Part shown: positions 1 to 8,579 of the stretch, in pieces
How positions within the stretch are numbered: the first letter of the stretch is position 1
How the letters are laid out: every line of letters starts with the position of its first letter
DNA from: an uncultured Cocleimonas sp.
GTDB lineage: Bacteria; Pseudomonadota; Gammaproteobacteria; Thiotrichales; Thiotrichaceae
Assembly (NCBI GenBank): GCA_937974135.1
Contig: CALJIH010000118.1
Span: 1-24,539 of the forward strand
Direction: 5' to 3'
Length of the DNA: 24,539 bases
Notes under the pieces: generated by a model
Database searches by the model: none
Told to the model about the DNA's origin: nothing
The model's input: the letters and a program-made list of their open reading frames with translations, nothing else
Translations under genes and position numbers: made by a program

Positions 1-1
1 A

Positions 2-181
2 TTCATTTGCGGATGGGATTGGAGTGGCTTCCAAAGAGGTTTGGAGGAATCTATACCGAATTCTGATATTAGAAAAAATGCTGATTCATTAGTTAACGCT
101 GCAAATTGCTACACCCCACAAACCATGCAAGAACGTATTCAAAAGATAGACACTGTTTCAAGGTGGTTAAGAGCACAATGA
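2..181 (+). CDS. 3' end of an unrecognised protein (partial)
   Basis: An open frame enters from the left edge and ends at TGA 179-181, giving the last 59 residues of a protein. The segment starts FICGWDWSGF, has two cysteines, and ends SRWLRAQ. Composition is that of a normal soluble protein (mixed charge, Trp, no low complexity), which is why I take it as coding. No known family is recognised and no function is offered. The first copy of the dispersed C-rich repeat begins 41 bases after its stop. A shorter overlapping frame that runs through that repeat (106-315) is not credible as a gene. Confidence 0.5.
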   Translation, partial: FICGWDWSGFQRGLEESIPNSDIRKNADSLVNAANCYTPQTMQERIQKIDTVSRWLRAQ

Positions 182-222
182 AAGTGAAGAAGCTTTACAT
201 TCGATCTCAATTAAAACCGCCC

Positions 223-243
223 AAAAGTGGGGGGGTGTCTTTT
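223..243 (-). repeat. Dispersed 21-bp C-rich repeat, copy 1
   Basis: Read on the minus strand this is AAAAGACA, seven C, ACTTTT, a perfect match to the consensus; on the plus strand it ends in a T run to 245. It lies between the partial gene ending at 181 and the gene starting at 305. Confidence 0.85.
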
Positions 244-304
244 TTAGTCTTTAAAACACTTAAAAAACGCCTATTTATTCAATATAACTATAACGAGGTA
301 ATTC

Positions 305-2143
305 ATGTTAAATAAAATTATCTTGGCAACTATACATCGTGAAGGGATCTCTAAGCTTGAATCGATGAAATCCGATATCTTTGAAGATGCTTCAACCTTC
401 AAAGGTTGGTTATACCCTATTCGTTATCTTCTTGCTTTACGTTACTTAAAAATCAAAAAGATAGTGTTGAATGAATTTCGTGATAAAAAAATATATCCCA
501 TCTCTAATGACGACTATCAGCAAGCTTTTTTGAGTCATTTTTCATCAACTAATAAAGCGCTAGATACCACTGATAATAAGAATAATCCATTTTTATCATT
601 TTTACTCAAAGCCAAATTCATCTATCCGGTTTTATTACTTGCTTTAGTTGCCACTGCTTTTAGTGCGCACAAATGGCATCAGCAAAAAGGTATTGAAAAT
701 GTTTTGGCTAATTACCTTCCTTACTATTCTGATCTGCTGCATCGAAAACTACTGCTAAAGCATAATGATGCAGGAGAAAAGAAGATTGCTGCAATAGATG
801 CTTCTATTGAAAAAACTCAAGAAAAAATTCTGAGTGAACTTCCAGAAAGTGATGGCGTGAGAGACATCATGAAACAGCAACTACTGAAACTGAAAGATCC
901 AGGCATGGATAGCGAAAAAATCATGCTTGGATTTAAAGCCGTGAATACGGTTTTTGATGAACACAAACAGCCTTATTACTTATCCCCAAAATCATTCACC
1001 ATGCCTTGCTCTTCACTTATCGATGCACCTGTGGAACAAATGATGATGCTCAAAGAACTTGAATCTTTAATGAGTAATAATAATCCAGAATTATGCCGTA
1101 CAACGATGATGACTACTTATAAAGTCGATGATCGTAGACAACTTTTTTATAAAGACCGACACGTTGAGAAAAGCGACAATATTGAATTGCCGCTGTTTCA
1201 TGTCCGTAGAATAGATAAGGTTCCTGCGGTAGATGGAGCATTGGGTCTAACCTTTAAAGATCGGGGCATTGGCTCAATTATTTTGGTAGATAGAATTAAA
1301 AACTTCGCGCGAGAATCAATCTTACCTGCCCTTACTTTCCAAGGTAGAAATTACATTATTCCATATTGGATGCAAGGCTACTATGAGATTGAAGAAGCAG
1401 TTACTAAAGGTTATAAAAAAGATATTGACGATATTTATCCTGATAAAGTTGAACAACGTAAAGTTAAGACACTTATTAAACAGTTAATTAAAGACAAGTC
1501 GCGCATGCAAAATTCTAAAATGGAACAAACCATGCAACGTACCAATGAAAACAATGATAAAAATATATTCGGCAACGGTTTTGATGCGATTAGTGTTCTT
1601 TTAGGAAAAAACAAGCACCAACGAGGCCAAAAGAAAGAATTCGCTAAAAGACAATATAGCGATGAAGATTCATTCGCACTGAAAAAATTAGACGATACGC
1701 TTTATCCCAGTATTGAATATCATGAGGCTTATCATCAGATCGATAAAAAAGATTGGCGCCAACCAAACTGGATAATACCAACCTTTAAGGGACAATTAAG
1801 TGAAAATGCACTTGAACATACCATGGAAGAATTAGGTGCCTATCTATCTCAACTAGCGAATACAGACAAAGGACAAAATATTTGGTTGAGTAAGTTATTA
1901 ATTTTTTCATTAAACCCAATGACAAAAGGGCAAGCAGAATATTACGCATCTAGTATCATTTTTAATGCGATGGAAGCTCTTTATTTAGAAGATCCACTGG
2001 TTCCAAGTTATATTGCAACAGTAGATGATAAAACACGAATTTTTAAAATTCTGTTAAAAAAAGACAGTGATGAAATTAGTAGTTTAGCCCGACGTGCTTA
2101 TCAAATACTTTTCCAAAGAGACACCCCCCGACTTTTACAATAA
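305..2143 (+). CDS. Membrane-anchored putative HExxH metalloprotease-like protein
   Basis: A 612-residue protein not assigned to a named family. ATG 305 is preceded by GAGG (295-298) at six bases. An N-terminal part of about 100 residues is followed by one hydrophobic span (about residues 103-121). The rest is a long hydrophilic domain. Near the C-terminus is HEAYH at residues 473-477, an exact HExxH zinc-binding signature. EELGAY follows at 508-513, about 31 residues later, where a glutamate third ligand of a gluzincin-type peptidase could sit. A hydrophobic helix-rich stretch (about 520-560) follows. Peptidase activity is inference from the motif only; HExxH occurs by chance in long proteins, though the H-E-E pattern makes that less likely. 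The last codons (D-T-P-R-L-L-Q) are encoded by copy 2 of the dispersed repeat. The next gene follows in the same frame after 126 bases. Confidence 0.75.
   Translation: MLNKIILATIHREGISKLESMKSDIFEDASTFKGWLYPIRYLLALRYLKIKKIVLNEFRDKKIYPISNDDYQQAFLSHFSSTNKALDTTDNKNNPFLSFLLKAKFIYPVLLLALVATAFSAHKWHQQKGIENVLANYLPYYSDLLHRKLLLKHNDAGEKKIAAIDASIEKTQEKILSELPESDGVRDIMKQQLLKLKDPGMDSEKIMLGFKAVNTVFDEHKQPYYLSPKSFTMPCSSLIDAPVEQMMMLKELESLMSNNNPELCRTTMMTTYKVDDRRQLFYKDRHVEKSDNIELPLFHVRRIDKVPAVDGALGLTFKDRGIGSIILVDRIKNFARESILPALTFQGRNYIIPYWMQGYYEIEEAVTKGYKKDIDDIYPDKVEQRKVKTLIKQLIKDKSRMQNSKMEQTMQRTNENNDKNIFGNGFDAISVLLGKNKHQRGQKKEFAKRQYSDEDSFALKKLDDTLYPSIEYHEAYHQIDKKDWRQPNWIIPTFKGQLSENALEHTMEELGAYLSQLANTDKGQNIWLSKLLIFSLNPMTKGQAEYYASSIIFNAMEALYLEDPLVPSYIATVDDKTRIFKILLKKDSDEISSLARRAYQILFQRDTPRLLQ
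2116..2136 (+). repeat. Dispersed 21-bp C-rich repeat, copy 2
   Basis: The plus strand reads AAGAGACA, six C, G, ACTTTT. It differs from the consensus at two places. It overlaps the last codons of the 612-residue gene and stops five bases before its TAA. Confidence 0.75.
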
Positions 2144-2269
2144 GTTCAAAGATATATTAATAACTTCTATAACAGTTTAATTACCTCTCTTAAATAATGT
2201 GCTATCTTTGATTGACTAAGTGCTTTAAATAAAAATGTACTTTCTCCAAAATTTACTGAACTAGAATCT

Positions 2270-3628
2270 TTGATTGATAAAATGATCGAAAGTCGCTACA
2301 AAATAGAATACGTACTACCAGACGAAGATGTAAAAAAGTCATCTCCGTTTAGAGTTCTATGGTATTTACTGCTAATACCTCTAGTACTTTTAGCAGTAAC
2401 TGCAATCACTTACGACTTTTCGCTGAAAAAGATATCTGAAGATTCCACAGTATTACTAGAAAAAGCAAAAGTTGCTATTTTCAACCTTGAAGATAGAAAG
2501 GAATTTAATACACCAGTGAAAACTTCTAATACATTGGTCGAAAAAGTTCTCATAGCTAAACCAAAAAAAGTAAGTAAACCTGAGCAAAATGAGGTTTTAA
2601 TAAAGTCTGAAGCGAATGATAAACCTGAAAACATAGTTGATAAAAAACTGATTAGTGAACTTACCGCAAAGCAAGAGGAACAACTAAAAGCTATTCAAGA
2701 ACAGATAGAAGAGAACAAAAAACTAAGTAAAAGTCTGAGCTCTTTATCTTCTAAGTTAGTTTTGGAAAAAACTAGAAATGATTCTCTAAATTCTAAACTA
2801 TCTGAACAAGAAAAAGACAGGCTTGAGTTAGAAGAGCTGTTAAATAAAACGCTAGCTGATTTTGAAAAGAGTAAACAATTAGCTATACAAACTAACGTTA
2901 AAAAGCAGGTTGTAGAAACAATATCTGCCCCCAAAATTGTAAAATCGGCAACTGATTCTAAAGATACTGAAGTGGTTGATACTGAAGACAATCAGAAAAC
3001 CAATAATACTCCTGTAACTACAACAGCTTCTTCTGCTGAAATTGTACAAATTAAAGAAAAAAAAGAAGAAATAGAATTATCTGAAACCGATAAAATCATC
3101 AAGGCTATGTCAGCTGAAAAGGAACAAAAAGCCCCTGAACTAATAACAACAGAAAAAACTGAAACAAAACCGAGAACCTTCCCTCCCCTAGTATTGACAG
3201 AAAAAACAACAGAGACCTCTGAAGAAAAACCAAAAAAAGAAAAAGAAATTACATTTTCATTAGGAATACAAAATAACGAATCACTAAAAACAAATGATTC
3301 TTTGGCAGATACTTCAAAAACGGAAACTCAAAAAAATAAACCTGATGAGCTTAAAGAAGATACCAACACTGATGCCAAAGTCGAAAAAACTACAATTGAT
3401 AATGAAGTAGTAGCAGTAAAACCAGATCCAACAATCGAAGCTAATCAAGAAAAACCAGTTAATACAGAACCTTCGAAGACGCCTTCACCTGTAGACGCAA
3501 TCATTGCGGCAATGCAACAAGCTCAATCAAACGATTCAACTGAGTCGGATCAAAACATTGATCCAGAGTTAGAAAAAGATATTAAACAACAACTCGTTGA
3601 ACAAGGTGATATTTCTATAGATAACTAA
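2270..3628 (+). CDS. Single-span membrane protein with long coiled-coil, charged tail
   Basis: A protein of up to 452 residues, family not recognised. A short N-terminus is followed by one transmembrane segment (about residues 29-48), then a very charged Lys/Glu/Thr-rich region. Residues about 125-205 have heptad-like spacing typical of a coiled coil; the remainder is low-complexity and probably disordered. Two similar short segments, DKIIKAMSAEK in the middle and VDAIIAAMQQAQ near the end, suggest a small internal repeat. By the positive-inside trend the N-terminus is cytoplasmic and the tail periplasmic (inference). The start is uncertain: TTG 2270 and ATG 2282 both lack a clear Shine-Dalgarno, and the frame is open back to 2216. 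The stop lies five bases from the ccmI stop on the other strand, so the genes converge. Confidence 0.7.
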   Translation: MIDKMIESRYKIEYVLPDEDVKKSSPFRVLWYLLLIPLVLLAVTAITYDFSLKKISEDSTVLLEKAKVAIFNLEDRKEFNTPVKTSNTLVEKVLIAKPKKVSKPEQNEVLIKSEANDKPENIVDKKLISELTAKQEEQLKAIQEQIEENKKLSKSLSSLSSKLVLEKTRNDSLNSKLSEQEKDRLELEELLNKTLADFEKSKQLAIQTNVKKQVVETISAPKIVKSATDSKDTEVVDTEDNQKTNNTPVTTTASSAEIVQIKEKKEEIELSETDKIIKAMSAEKEQKAPELITTEKTETKPRTFPPLVLTEKTTETSEEKPKKEKEITFSLGIQNNESLKTNDSLADTSKTETQKNKPDELKEDTNTDAKVEKTTIDNEVVAVKPDPTIEANQEKPVNTEPSKTPSPVDAIIAAMQQAQSNDSTESDQNIDPELEKDIKQQLVEQGDISIDN

Positions 3629-3633
3629 ATGAT

Positions 3634-4920
3634 CTACTTTTTATAAATTTGATCAATTTCTAACGTAATATTATCCCCACGACTTACAATTGATTTTTCA
3701 GAAAATATATCGCCATTAGCAGGCACAGGCTGACCTGTTTTAGATATTCGCGCACCAACAGTAACAATATTAAAAGAAGATAATTTCAAATTTGGCATCA
3801 TCGCCATATCATCATTTAATATTAACTCTAAAGGAAAGTCTTTAACTTGTTTTTTTACCGCGGCTAAGGGCATTGGCGGCCCACTCATTGCTTTAGCATA
3901 AATAAAAACTGGATCTTCAGGAGAGGCTTTTTCCTTAAATTCAGGTGCAATAGATATCTTGAGTTTTATGCTTTTATTTTCATTAGTGTTTGAATAAATC
4001 GCTTTTTCGGTTTTCTCAGATGATTGCTTGTTATTATTAGTTCCTAAACGATTCTGTGCCTCCTCAATCAAACCAAGGACTGCTGTTTTTTCATCAGGTT
4101 TATTCTCAATAAAAGGCAATACTTTCTGCCATTGAGTTATTGCCTCTTGATACTCAGCTTCTTGACTAGCGGCCATTCCTGATAGCCAAAGTGCCGTTAC
4201 ATTTTTTGGTTCAATAGTGAGAGCTTTTTTTACAAGTTCTCTAGGTCTACCGGCTAATTGACCCTCATTATTCATAGATATTGCATCTGCAAGTGACAGC
4301 ATTGTTTCTGCTAAATCAGGTCGCAAAGCAAGTGATTTATCAAAAGACTCTATTGCCTCCGGGATACGATTGATCATCATATATGCGCGACCCAACATAT
4401 ACCAACCTCTTGGATCAGTAGGATTACTCTCCATTTCTTTTCTAAGCTGTTGCGTTATCTTTTCTACATCGGGGGTGCCATCTGCTTTTAAAGGCATATT
4501 GGCTTTGGTTACTTCTGTCACCGCTTTTTTAGCATCTAAATGTTTTGTGAAATCAAGGTTCCCTAAACTCAAATATACAGGGACAGCAATTATTGGAGCT
4601 AATAATAAAATCAACCAGGTATCAATGGACTTAGTGGAAGATTTTTGAGTTGTGTTTTCTACATTATTTTCAACAAGTTCTAAGTCCAACTCTTTTAAAT
4701 CATTGAATAAAGCATATTCCAATTCCTTCTTAACTGAGTTGTAATTACTTTCATCTATATCATTCTTTTCATAACGTTGCTCTAATTCGGCGAGTTGTTC
4801 TTTCGCAATCGCGATATTTTGATCCCGAGTAGCATCTTGATTAATTTCTCTCTTTAGGAGTGCAGGTAAAATAAATGCAATTGCAATTGCAATTAAAAGC
4901 GTAATAAAAAACCAAAACAT
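3634..4920 (-). CDS. ccmI: Cytochrome c-type biogenesis protein CcmI
   Basis: CcmI chaperones apocytochrome c and hands it to the CcmF-CcmH heme ligation complex. The 428 residues show the family layout: an N-terminal membrane helix (about 3-22), a cytoplasmic helical loop, a second helix (about 102-120), then a periplasmic region with TPR-like repeats around 170-270 (for example GWYMLGRAYM and the following EAIESFDKSLALRP). A beta-rich C-terminal domain follows (about 310-428), containing FIYAKAMSGPPMPLAA, typical of the fused CycH/CcmI form. It is the last gene of the ccm set, two bases after ccmH, and its 3' end faces the convergent coiled-coil gene with a five-base gap, so their transcripts probably overlap. 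Confidence 0.93.
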   Translation of the reverse strand: MFWFFITLLIAIAIAFILPALLKREINQDATRDQNIAIAKEQLAELEQRYEKNDIDESNYNSVKKELEYALFNDLKELDLELVENNVENTTQKSSTKSIDTWLILLLAPIIAVPVYLSLGNLDFTKHLDAKKAVTEVTKANMPLKADGTPDVEKITQQLRKEMESNPTDPRGWYMLGRAYMMINRIPEAIESFDKSLALRPDLAETMLSLADAISMNNEGQLAGRPRELVKKALTIEPKNVTALWLSGMAASQEAEYQEAITQWQKVLPFIENKPDEKTAVLGLIEEAQNRLGTNNNKQSSEKTEKAIYSNTNENKSIKLKISIAPEFKEKASPEDPVFIYAKAMSGPPMPLAAVKKQVKDFPLELILNDDMAMMPNLKLSSFNIVTVGARISKTGQPVPANGDIFSEKSIVSRGDNITLEIDQIYKK

Positions 4921-4922
4921 TC

Positions 4923-5402
4923 TTATTTCTCTCTATCAGAACTAGATTTCAACAGATTACGTACCGACTCTAAATCATCATCGGTAATTGTTTCGGTTTG
5001 TTGATCATTTTGATTTCGAATCATTTTTAATATAAAGAAGATGCTCAATAAAAGTAGTAGTGGCGGACCTATCCACAATAATAAAGTCTTAGCTTTAAAA
5101 GGTGGTTTGTATAGCACAAAATCTCCATAACGAGCCGTCATGTAATTAACGACATCTTCCCTACTTTTACCTGCAATAACCATTTGATACGTTTTTTCAC
5201 GCATATCTCTAGCCAGCTCAGCATTTGATTCAGCTAAGTTTTGGTTTTGACATTTTACGCAGCGTAACTCCGCGATTAAATCTAAGTACAATCTCTCTCT
5301 TTGAGGGTTTTCAAATGAATGAAACTCGATTTGTACAGAATAAGTCGAAAAAGTTGAAACTAAAATTATTGGAATTATTAACACTTTAAGGAAGTTATTC
5401 AT
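4923..5402 (-). CDS. ccmH: Cytochrome c-type biogenesis protein CcmH (CcmL type)
   Basis: CcmH is the periplasmic thiol-redox partner of CcmG that keeps the apocytochrome CXXCH cysteines reduced before heme attachment. The 159-residue protein has an N-terminal signal/anchor segment (about 4-22). The family motif LRCVKCQNQ (Cys48 and Cys51) is the redox pair; the variant RCVKC replaces the more usual RCPVC. It continues with SNAELARDMR and a YGDFVLYKPPF segment and has one C-terminal membrane helix (about 105-125). The short single-domain length fits the form with a separate CcmI, as here. The start overlaps the ccmG stop by one base, implying translational coupling. Confidence 0.95.
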   Translation of the reverse strand: MNNFLKVLIIPIILVSTFSTYSVQIEFHSFENPQRERLYLDLIAELRCVKCQNQNLAESNAELARDMREKTYQMVIAGKSREDVVNYMTARYGDFVLYKPPFKAKTLLLWIGPPLLLLLSIFFILKMIRNQNDQQTETITDDDLESVRNLLKSSSDREK

Positions 5403-5950
5403 TATCCTTCCTTTCTTAATTTATCAATCAGAGGTACTAAAATTTCATCGACAGCTTGATCAAAAACTGGACCAGTAAATTTGTATCGAACAATCCCTTT
5501 TTTATCGATGACAAAAGTCTCAGGTACACCGACAACCCCCCAGTCTAACCCTGCGCTTCCATTAGTATCGACTGCTACAGCAGTGTATGGGTTACCATAT
5601 CTTGCTAACCATGAGATTGCTTCATCGGTATATTCTTCAGTGCCATAATCTTTATAGTTTAAGCCAATCGTAGGAACCTTCATCTTTTCAATTAATCGAC
5701 TTAATACTTTATGTTCAGCACGACATGAAACACACCAGGACGCCCACAAATTAAGTACCCAAACCTGACCTTTCATCTCTGTTGCAGTTATCATTTCATC
5801 TTGCTTATAGAGCTTAGGCAAAGTAAATTCTGGCGCTTCCTGGCCTATGAATGGAGAGGGAATAACTTTAGGATCATTTTTTAGTCCAAACAGCATCAGG
5901 CCCACAAGCGCTATAAATGCAAATAAGGGAATAAAGTACTTCTTATTCAC
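5402..5950 (-). CDS. ccmG: Thiol:disulfide interchange protein CcmG/DsbE
   Basis: CcmG is a membrane-anchored, periplasm-facing thioredoxin-like protein that passes reducing equivalents from the DsbD/CcdA route to CcmH and apocytochrome c. The 182 residues begin with one membrane helix (about 5-23). A thioredoxin fold follows with LNLWASWCVSCRAEH, where Cys73 and Cys76 form the active pair, and a later GVPETFVID segment carrying the conserved cis-proline. Length and motif order are those of the DsbE family. It overlaps ccmF by four bases upstream and ccmH by one base downstream. Confidence 0.95.
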   Translation of the reverse strand: MNKKYFIPLFAFIALVGLMLFGLKNDPKVIPSPFIGQEAPEFTLPKLYKQDEMITATEMKGQVWVLNLWASWCVSCRAEHKVLSRLIEKMKVPTIGLNYKDYGTEEYTDEAISWLARYGNPYTAVAVDTNGSAGLDWGVVGVPETFVIDKKGIVRYKFTGPVFDQAVDEILVPLIDKLRKEG

Positions 5951-7932
5951 GCAGTAGCTCCAGATACTTGATCGGAACTATTCTTCAGTTCACTTGAAGG
6001 GAGAGTTTGTTTTACTATTACTTTTCTAGTGCGACGATAGCGTTTATCAAATGCTGCTAACATTCCACCAAGCCCCATAAGTACGCCACCTAACCAGATC
6101 CATCTTACAAATGGTTTATGATAAATTCGAAAGCTCCATGCATTATTTCCAAGAGGTTCACCTAAAGCAGCAAACAAATCACGTGTAAAACCAGCATCAA
6201 TACCTGCTTCTGTCATTGGCATTTGATCACGACCATAATCACGTTTCTCAGGGTACATTTTATTCACTAATTTACCCTCTTGAGTAACATCAAGGGTGGC
6301 TCGACTAGCAATATAGTTATCAACTTTTAATGATTCAATATTTGTAAACGCAAAATTGTAACCAGCTAAATCATAACTTTGACCAATTTCTAGCCGAACA
6401 TCTTTTTCAGTATCATAAATTGACACTAGAGTTATTCCTATTACTGTCATTGCCATGCCAATATGAGCAATAACAGAGCCCCAAGACGACAATGGTAATT
6501 TAAAAGGTGAGCGACCAAGACTTACAACCCACATTAATGCGCCTAAAGTAACCCAACTTCCTAAAAATAAACCTAAGGTTGTTTTGACATTGAAATCAGA
6601 AATTAGAATCAGTGGAAGGACAAACGCAGCAACCAAACTCACTGTAAGAGGAATCCATATTTTCTTTAGGATTCGACTTGGCTGATCTTTTTTCCAACGT
6701 ATGAAAAAGCCAAATCCCATTGTGATTAAAAGCAATGTTCCAAGTGGGACTGTGACATAGTTAAAGTAAGGAGGGCCAACCGATATTTTGCCTGATCCAA
6801 ACGCATCAATAATGAGTGGGTAAAGCGTGCCCAATAAAACTGTCGCAGTCATAATGATCAAAATAACGTTATTTACCAACAATCCTGATTCACGAGACAC
6901 TAAAGAAAAAATACCAACGGAGCGAAACTTATGGGCTCTAAATGCAAAAAGAGTGAGAGACGATCCTATAACAACTAAGAGAAAAATTAGAATAAATAAA
7001 CCACGTTCAGGATCACTCGCAAATGAATGCACCGAAGTCAGTACTCCCGAACGAACTAGAAAAGTACCAAGAAGACTCAGCGAAAAACCTAGAATACAAA
7101 GTAGTATTGTCCATGCTTTAAAACTCGCGCGTTTTTCAGTCACAGCAAGTGAATGAATTAGCGCTGTTCCTACGATCCATGGCATCAGTGAAGCATTTTC
7201 AACAGGATCCCAAAACCACCAGCCACCCCAACCTAATTCGTAATATGCCCACCAACTACCTAAAGTAATACCAAAGGTTAAAAACATCCAAGCAATATTT
7301 GTCCATGGTCTTGCCCAACGCGCCCATGCAGCATCAAGTTTGCCACCAATCATGGCTGCTATGGCAAAAGAAAAGGCAACTGATAAGCCTACATAACCCA
7401 TGTAAAGCATGGGTGGATGAATCGCCAAACCTATATCTTGCAACAATGGATTTAATTGTCTACCTTCAGCAGGTATTTGTAACAAGCGTTCAAAAGGATT
7501 GGATGTCAACAACATAAATAACATGAAGCCAACGCCAATTAAGCCCATTACACTAAGAACTCGAGCCAGCATGATTGGTGGTATGCCCTTACTAAAATAA
7601 CCTACTGCAGCGCCCCAGCCGCCCAAAGTTAATGCCCATAGCAATAAAGAGCCCTCATGTGCGCCCCAAAGTGCCGAGATCCGGAAGATAGTTGGCATTT
7701 GCGAATTCGAATTGTTAGCAACGTATTTAACCGAAAAATCATTCGTCAGAAATGCAAAAAGTAAGCAAGCAAAAGACACACTCAAGAAAAACATTTGTGC
7801 AAAAGAAGCTGGTTTTGCTATCGCTACCCAGTTATTTCGACCAATCAAAGATCCCAGCAATGGAAATACACCCTGAACGATAGCAATCGAAAGAGCTAAA
7901 ATAAGTGCAAAATGTCCTATTTCAGGTATCAC
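5947..7932 (-). CDS. ccmF: Cytochrome c heme lyase subunit CcmF
   Basis: CcmF is the integral membrane core of the heme ligation complex. It takes heme from CcmE and joins it to the apocytochrome CXXCH motif. The 661 residues contain many membrane spans. The heme-handling WWD signature is at WGGWWFWDPVENASLMPW (from about residue 235), and likely heme-ligand histidines include His172 in HPPMLYMG and His260 after the WWD segment. A large periplasmic domain near the C-terminus is followed by a final helix around WIWLGGVLMGLGGM. Start and stop overlap neighbouring ccm genes by four bases on each side, the usual tightly coupled arrangement. Confidence 0.97.
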   Translation of the reverse strand: MIPEIGHFALILALSIAIVQGVFPLLGSLIGRNNWVAIAKPASFAQMFFLSVSFACLLFAFLTNDFSVKYVANNSNSQMPTIFRISALWGAHEGSLLLWALTLGGWGAAVGYFSKGIPPIMLARVLSVMGLIGVGFMLFMLLTSNPFERLLQIPAEGRQLNPLLQDIGLAIHPPMLYMGYVGLSVAFSFAIAAMIGGKLDAAWARWARPWTNIAWMFLTFGITLGSWWAYYELGWGGWWFWDPVENASLMPWIVGTALIHSLAVTEKRASFKAWTILLCILGFSLSLLGTFLVRSGVLTSVHSFASDPERGLFILIFLLVVIGSSLTLFAFRAHKFRSVGIFSLVSRESGLLVNNVILIIMTATVLLGTLYPLIIDAFGSGKISVGPPYFNYVTVPLGTLLLITMGFGFFIRWKKDQPSRILKKIWIPLTVSLVAAFVLPLILISDFNVKTTLGLFLGSWVTLGALMWVVSLGRSPFKLPLSSWGSVIAHIGMAMTVIGITLVSIYDTEKDVRLEIGQSYDLAGYNFAFTNIESLKVDNYIASRATLDVTQEGKLVNKMYPEKRDYGRDQMPMTEAGIDAGFTRDLFAALGEPLGNNAWSFRIYHKPFVRWIWLGGVLMGLGGMLAAFDKRYRRTRKVIVKQTLPSSELKNSSDQVSGATA

Positions 7933-8387
7933 TGATAAGTACCTTTTTTAGCAGGTGCAGGAGCATGCTCTTTATTGAGCGTGTCAGATAATTCTTTGGG
8001 CATATATTCTGCATCGTGTTTAGCTAACACTTCTTCAGCATAAAATAATCCATCCTTAGCCATTTTTCCTCTAGATACCTGACTTTTCCCCTCTGCAAAT
8101 AAATCAGGAAGGATTTTGTTAGTGACAACCGTAATTTCATTATTTCTGTTATCACGCACAATAAATCTCGCTTCTAAATCGGTTTTACTACGCTCAAGAC
8201 TGCCTTCTTTAACTAATCCACCCAATCTAAATACCTGTCCTTCAGGCACTTCACCTGCAAGCACTTGTTCAGGTGTATGCAAATAGGCAAGATTTCCTTT
8301 CATAGCCTTCGTAATAAGTGCTGATGCTGCCCCAACACAGCATAAAGCAAGCAATACAAAGAATAAGCGTTTTGTTCTTGGTTTCAT
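7929..8387 (-). CDS. ccmE: Periplasmic heme chaperone CcmE
   Basis: CcmE binds heme covalently in the periplasm and delivers it to CcmF. The 152-residue protein has an N-terminal anchor (about 7-25) and an OB-like beta domain. The signature LAKHDAEYMP places the covalent heme-binding His at 124 and the axial Tyr at 128. A Pro/Ala/Lys-rich flexible tail follows, as in the family. It overlaps ccmF by four bases and lies 13 bases after ccmD. Confidence 0.96.
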   Translation of the reverse strand: MKPRTKRLFFVLLALCCVGAASALITKAMKGNLAYLHTPEQVLAGEVPEGQVFRLGGLVKEGSLERSKTDLEARFIVRDNRNNEITVVTNKILPDLFAEGKSQVSRGKMAKDGLFYAEEVLAKHDAEYMPKELSDTLNKEHAPAPAKKGTYQ

Positions 8388-8400
8388 TTTTCTTGCCTAC

Positions 8401-8577
8401 CTAAGCTTGATTTTTTCGTTGACGTTGATTGAGGCGATTATTACGTTTAATTTGCTTAATCAACACGCGTCTTTTCATAATCAGACTAAATACTTCTAGT
8501 ATCATTAATATCATCGCGACACCCATGGCGCTCCAAATAAAAACACCAAAGCCACCCATGCTGAAGAATTCACTCAT
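8401..8577 (-). CDS. ccmD: Small heme exporter protein CcmD
   Basis: A 58-residue protein beginning MSEFFSMGGFGVFIW, with one membrane helix (about 11-33) followed by a strongly basic tail (MKRRVLIKQIKRNNR). This is the pattern of CcmD, which stabilises the CcmABC complex and helps release heme-loaded CcmE. ATG is at 8577, only two bases after the ccmC stop, and TAG is at 8401-8403. The position between ccmC and ccmE is the standard one; sequence conservation in this family is low, so size, hydropathy and location carry the assignment. Confidence 0.9.
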   Translation of the reverse strand: MSEFFSMGGFGVFIWSAMGVAMILMILEVFSLIMKRRVLIKQIKRNNRLNQRQRKNQA

Positions 8578-8579
8578 GA

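Noticed and set aside
223..243. The G run as a G-quadruplex
   Set aside because: Each copy has only one G tract; an intramolecular quadruplex needs four.
246..300. A promoter for the gene at 305 (TTAAAA, 17 bases, TATAAC at 283)
   Set aside because: The predicted transcript start would fall on the ribosome site, leaving almost no leader, and the -35 box is weak.
106..315. A 69-codon plus-strand open frame through repeat copy 1
   Set aside because: It starts at a TTG inside the end of another frame, has no ribosome site, overlaps the next gene start, and crosses the repeat; composition is not protein-like.
6827..7517. Plus-strand open frames inside ccmF
   Set aside because: They lie opposite conserved ccmF sequence including the WWD region and show no family features.
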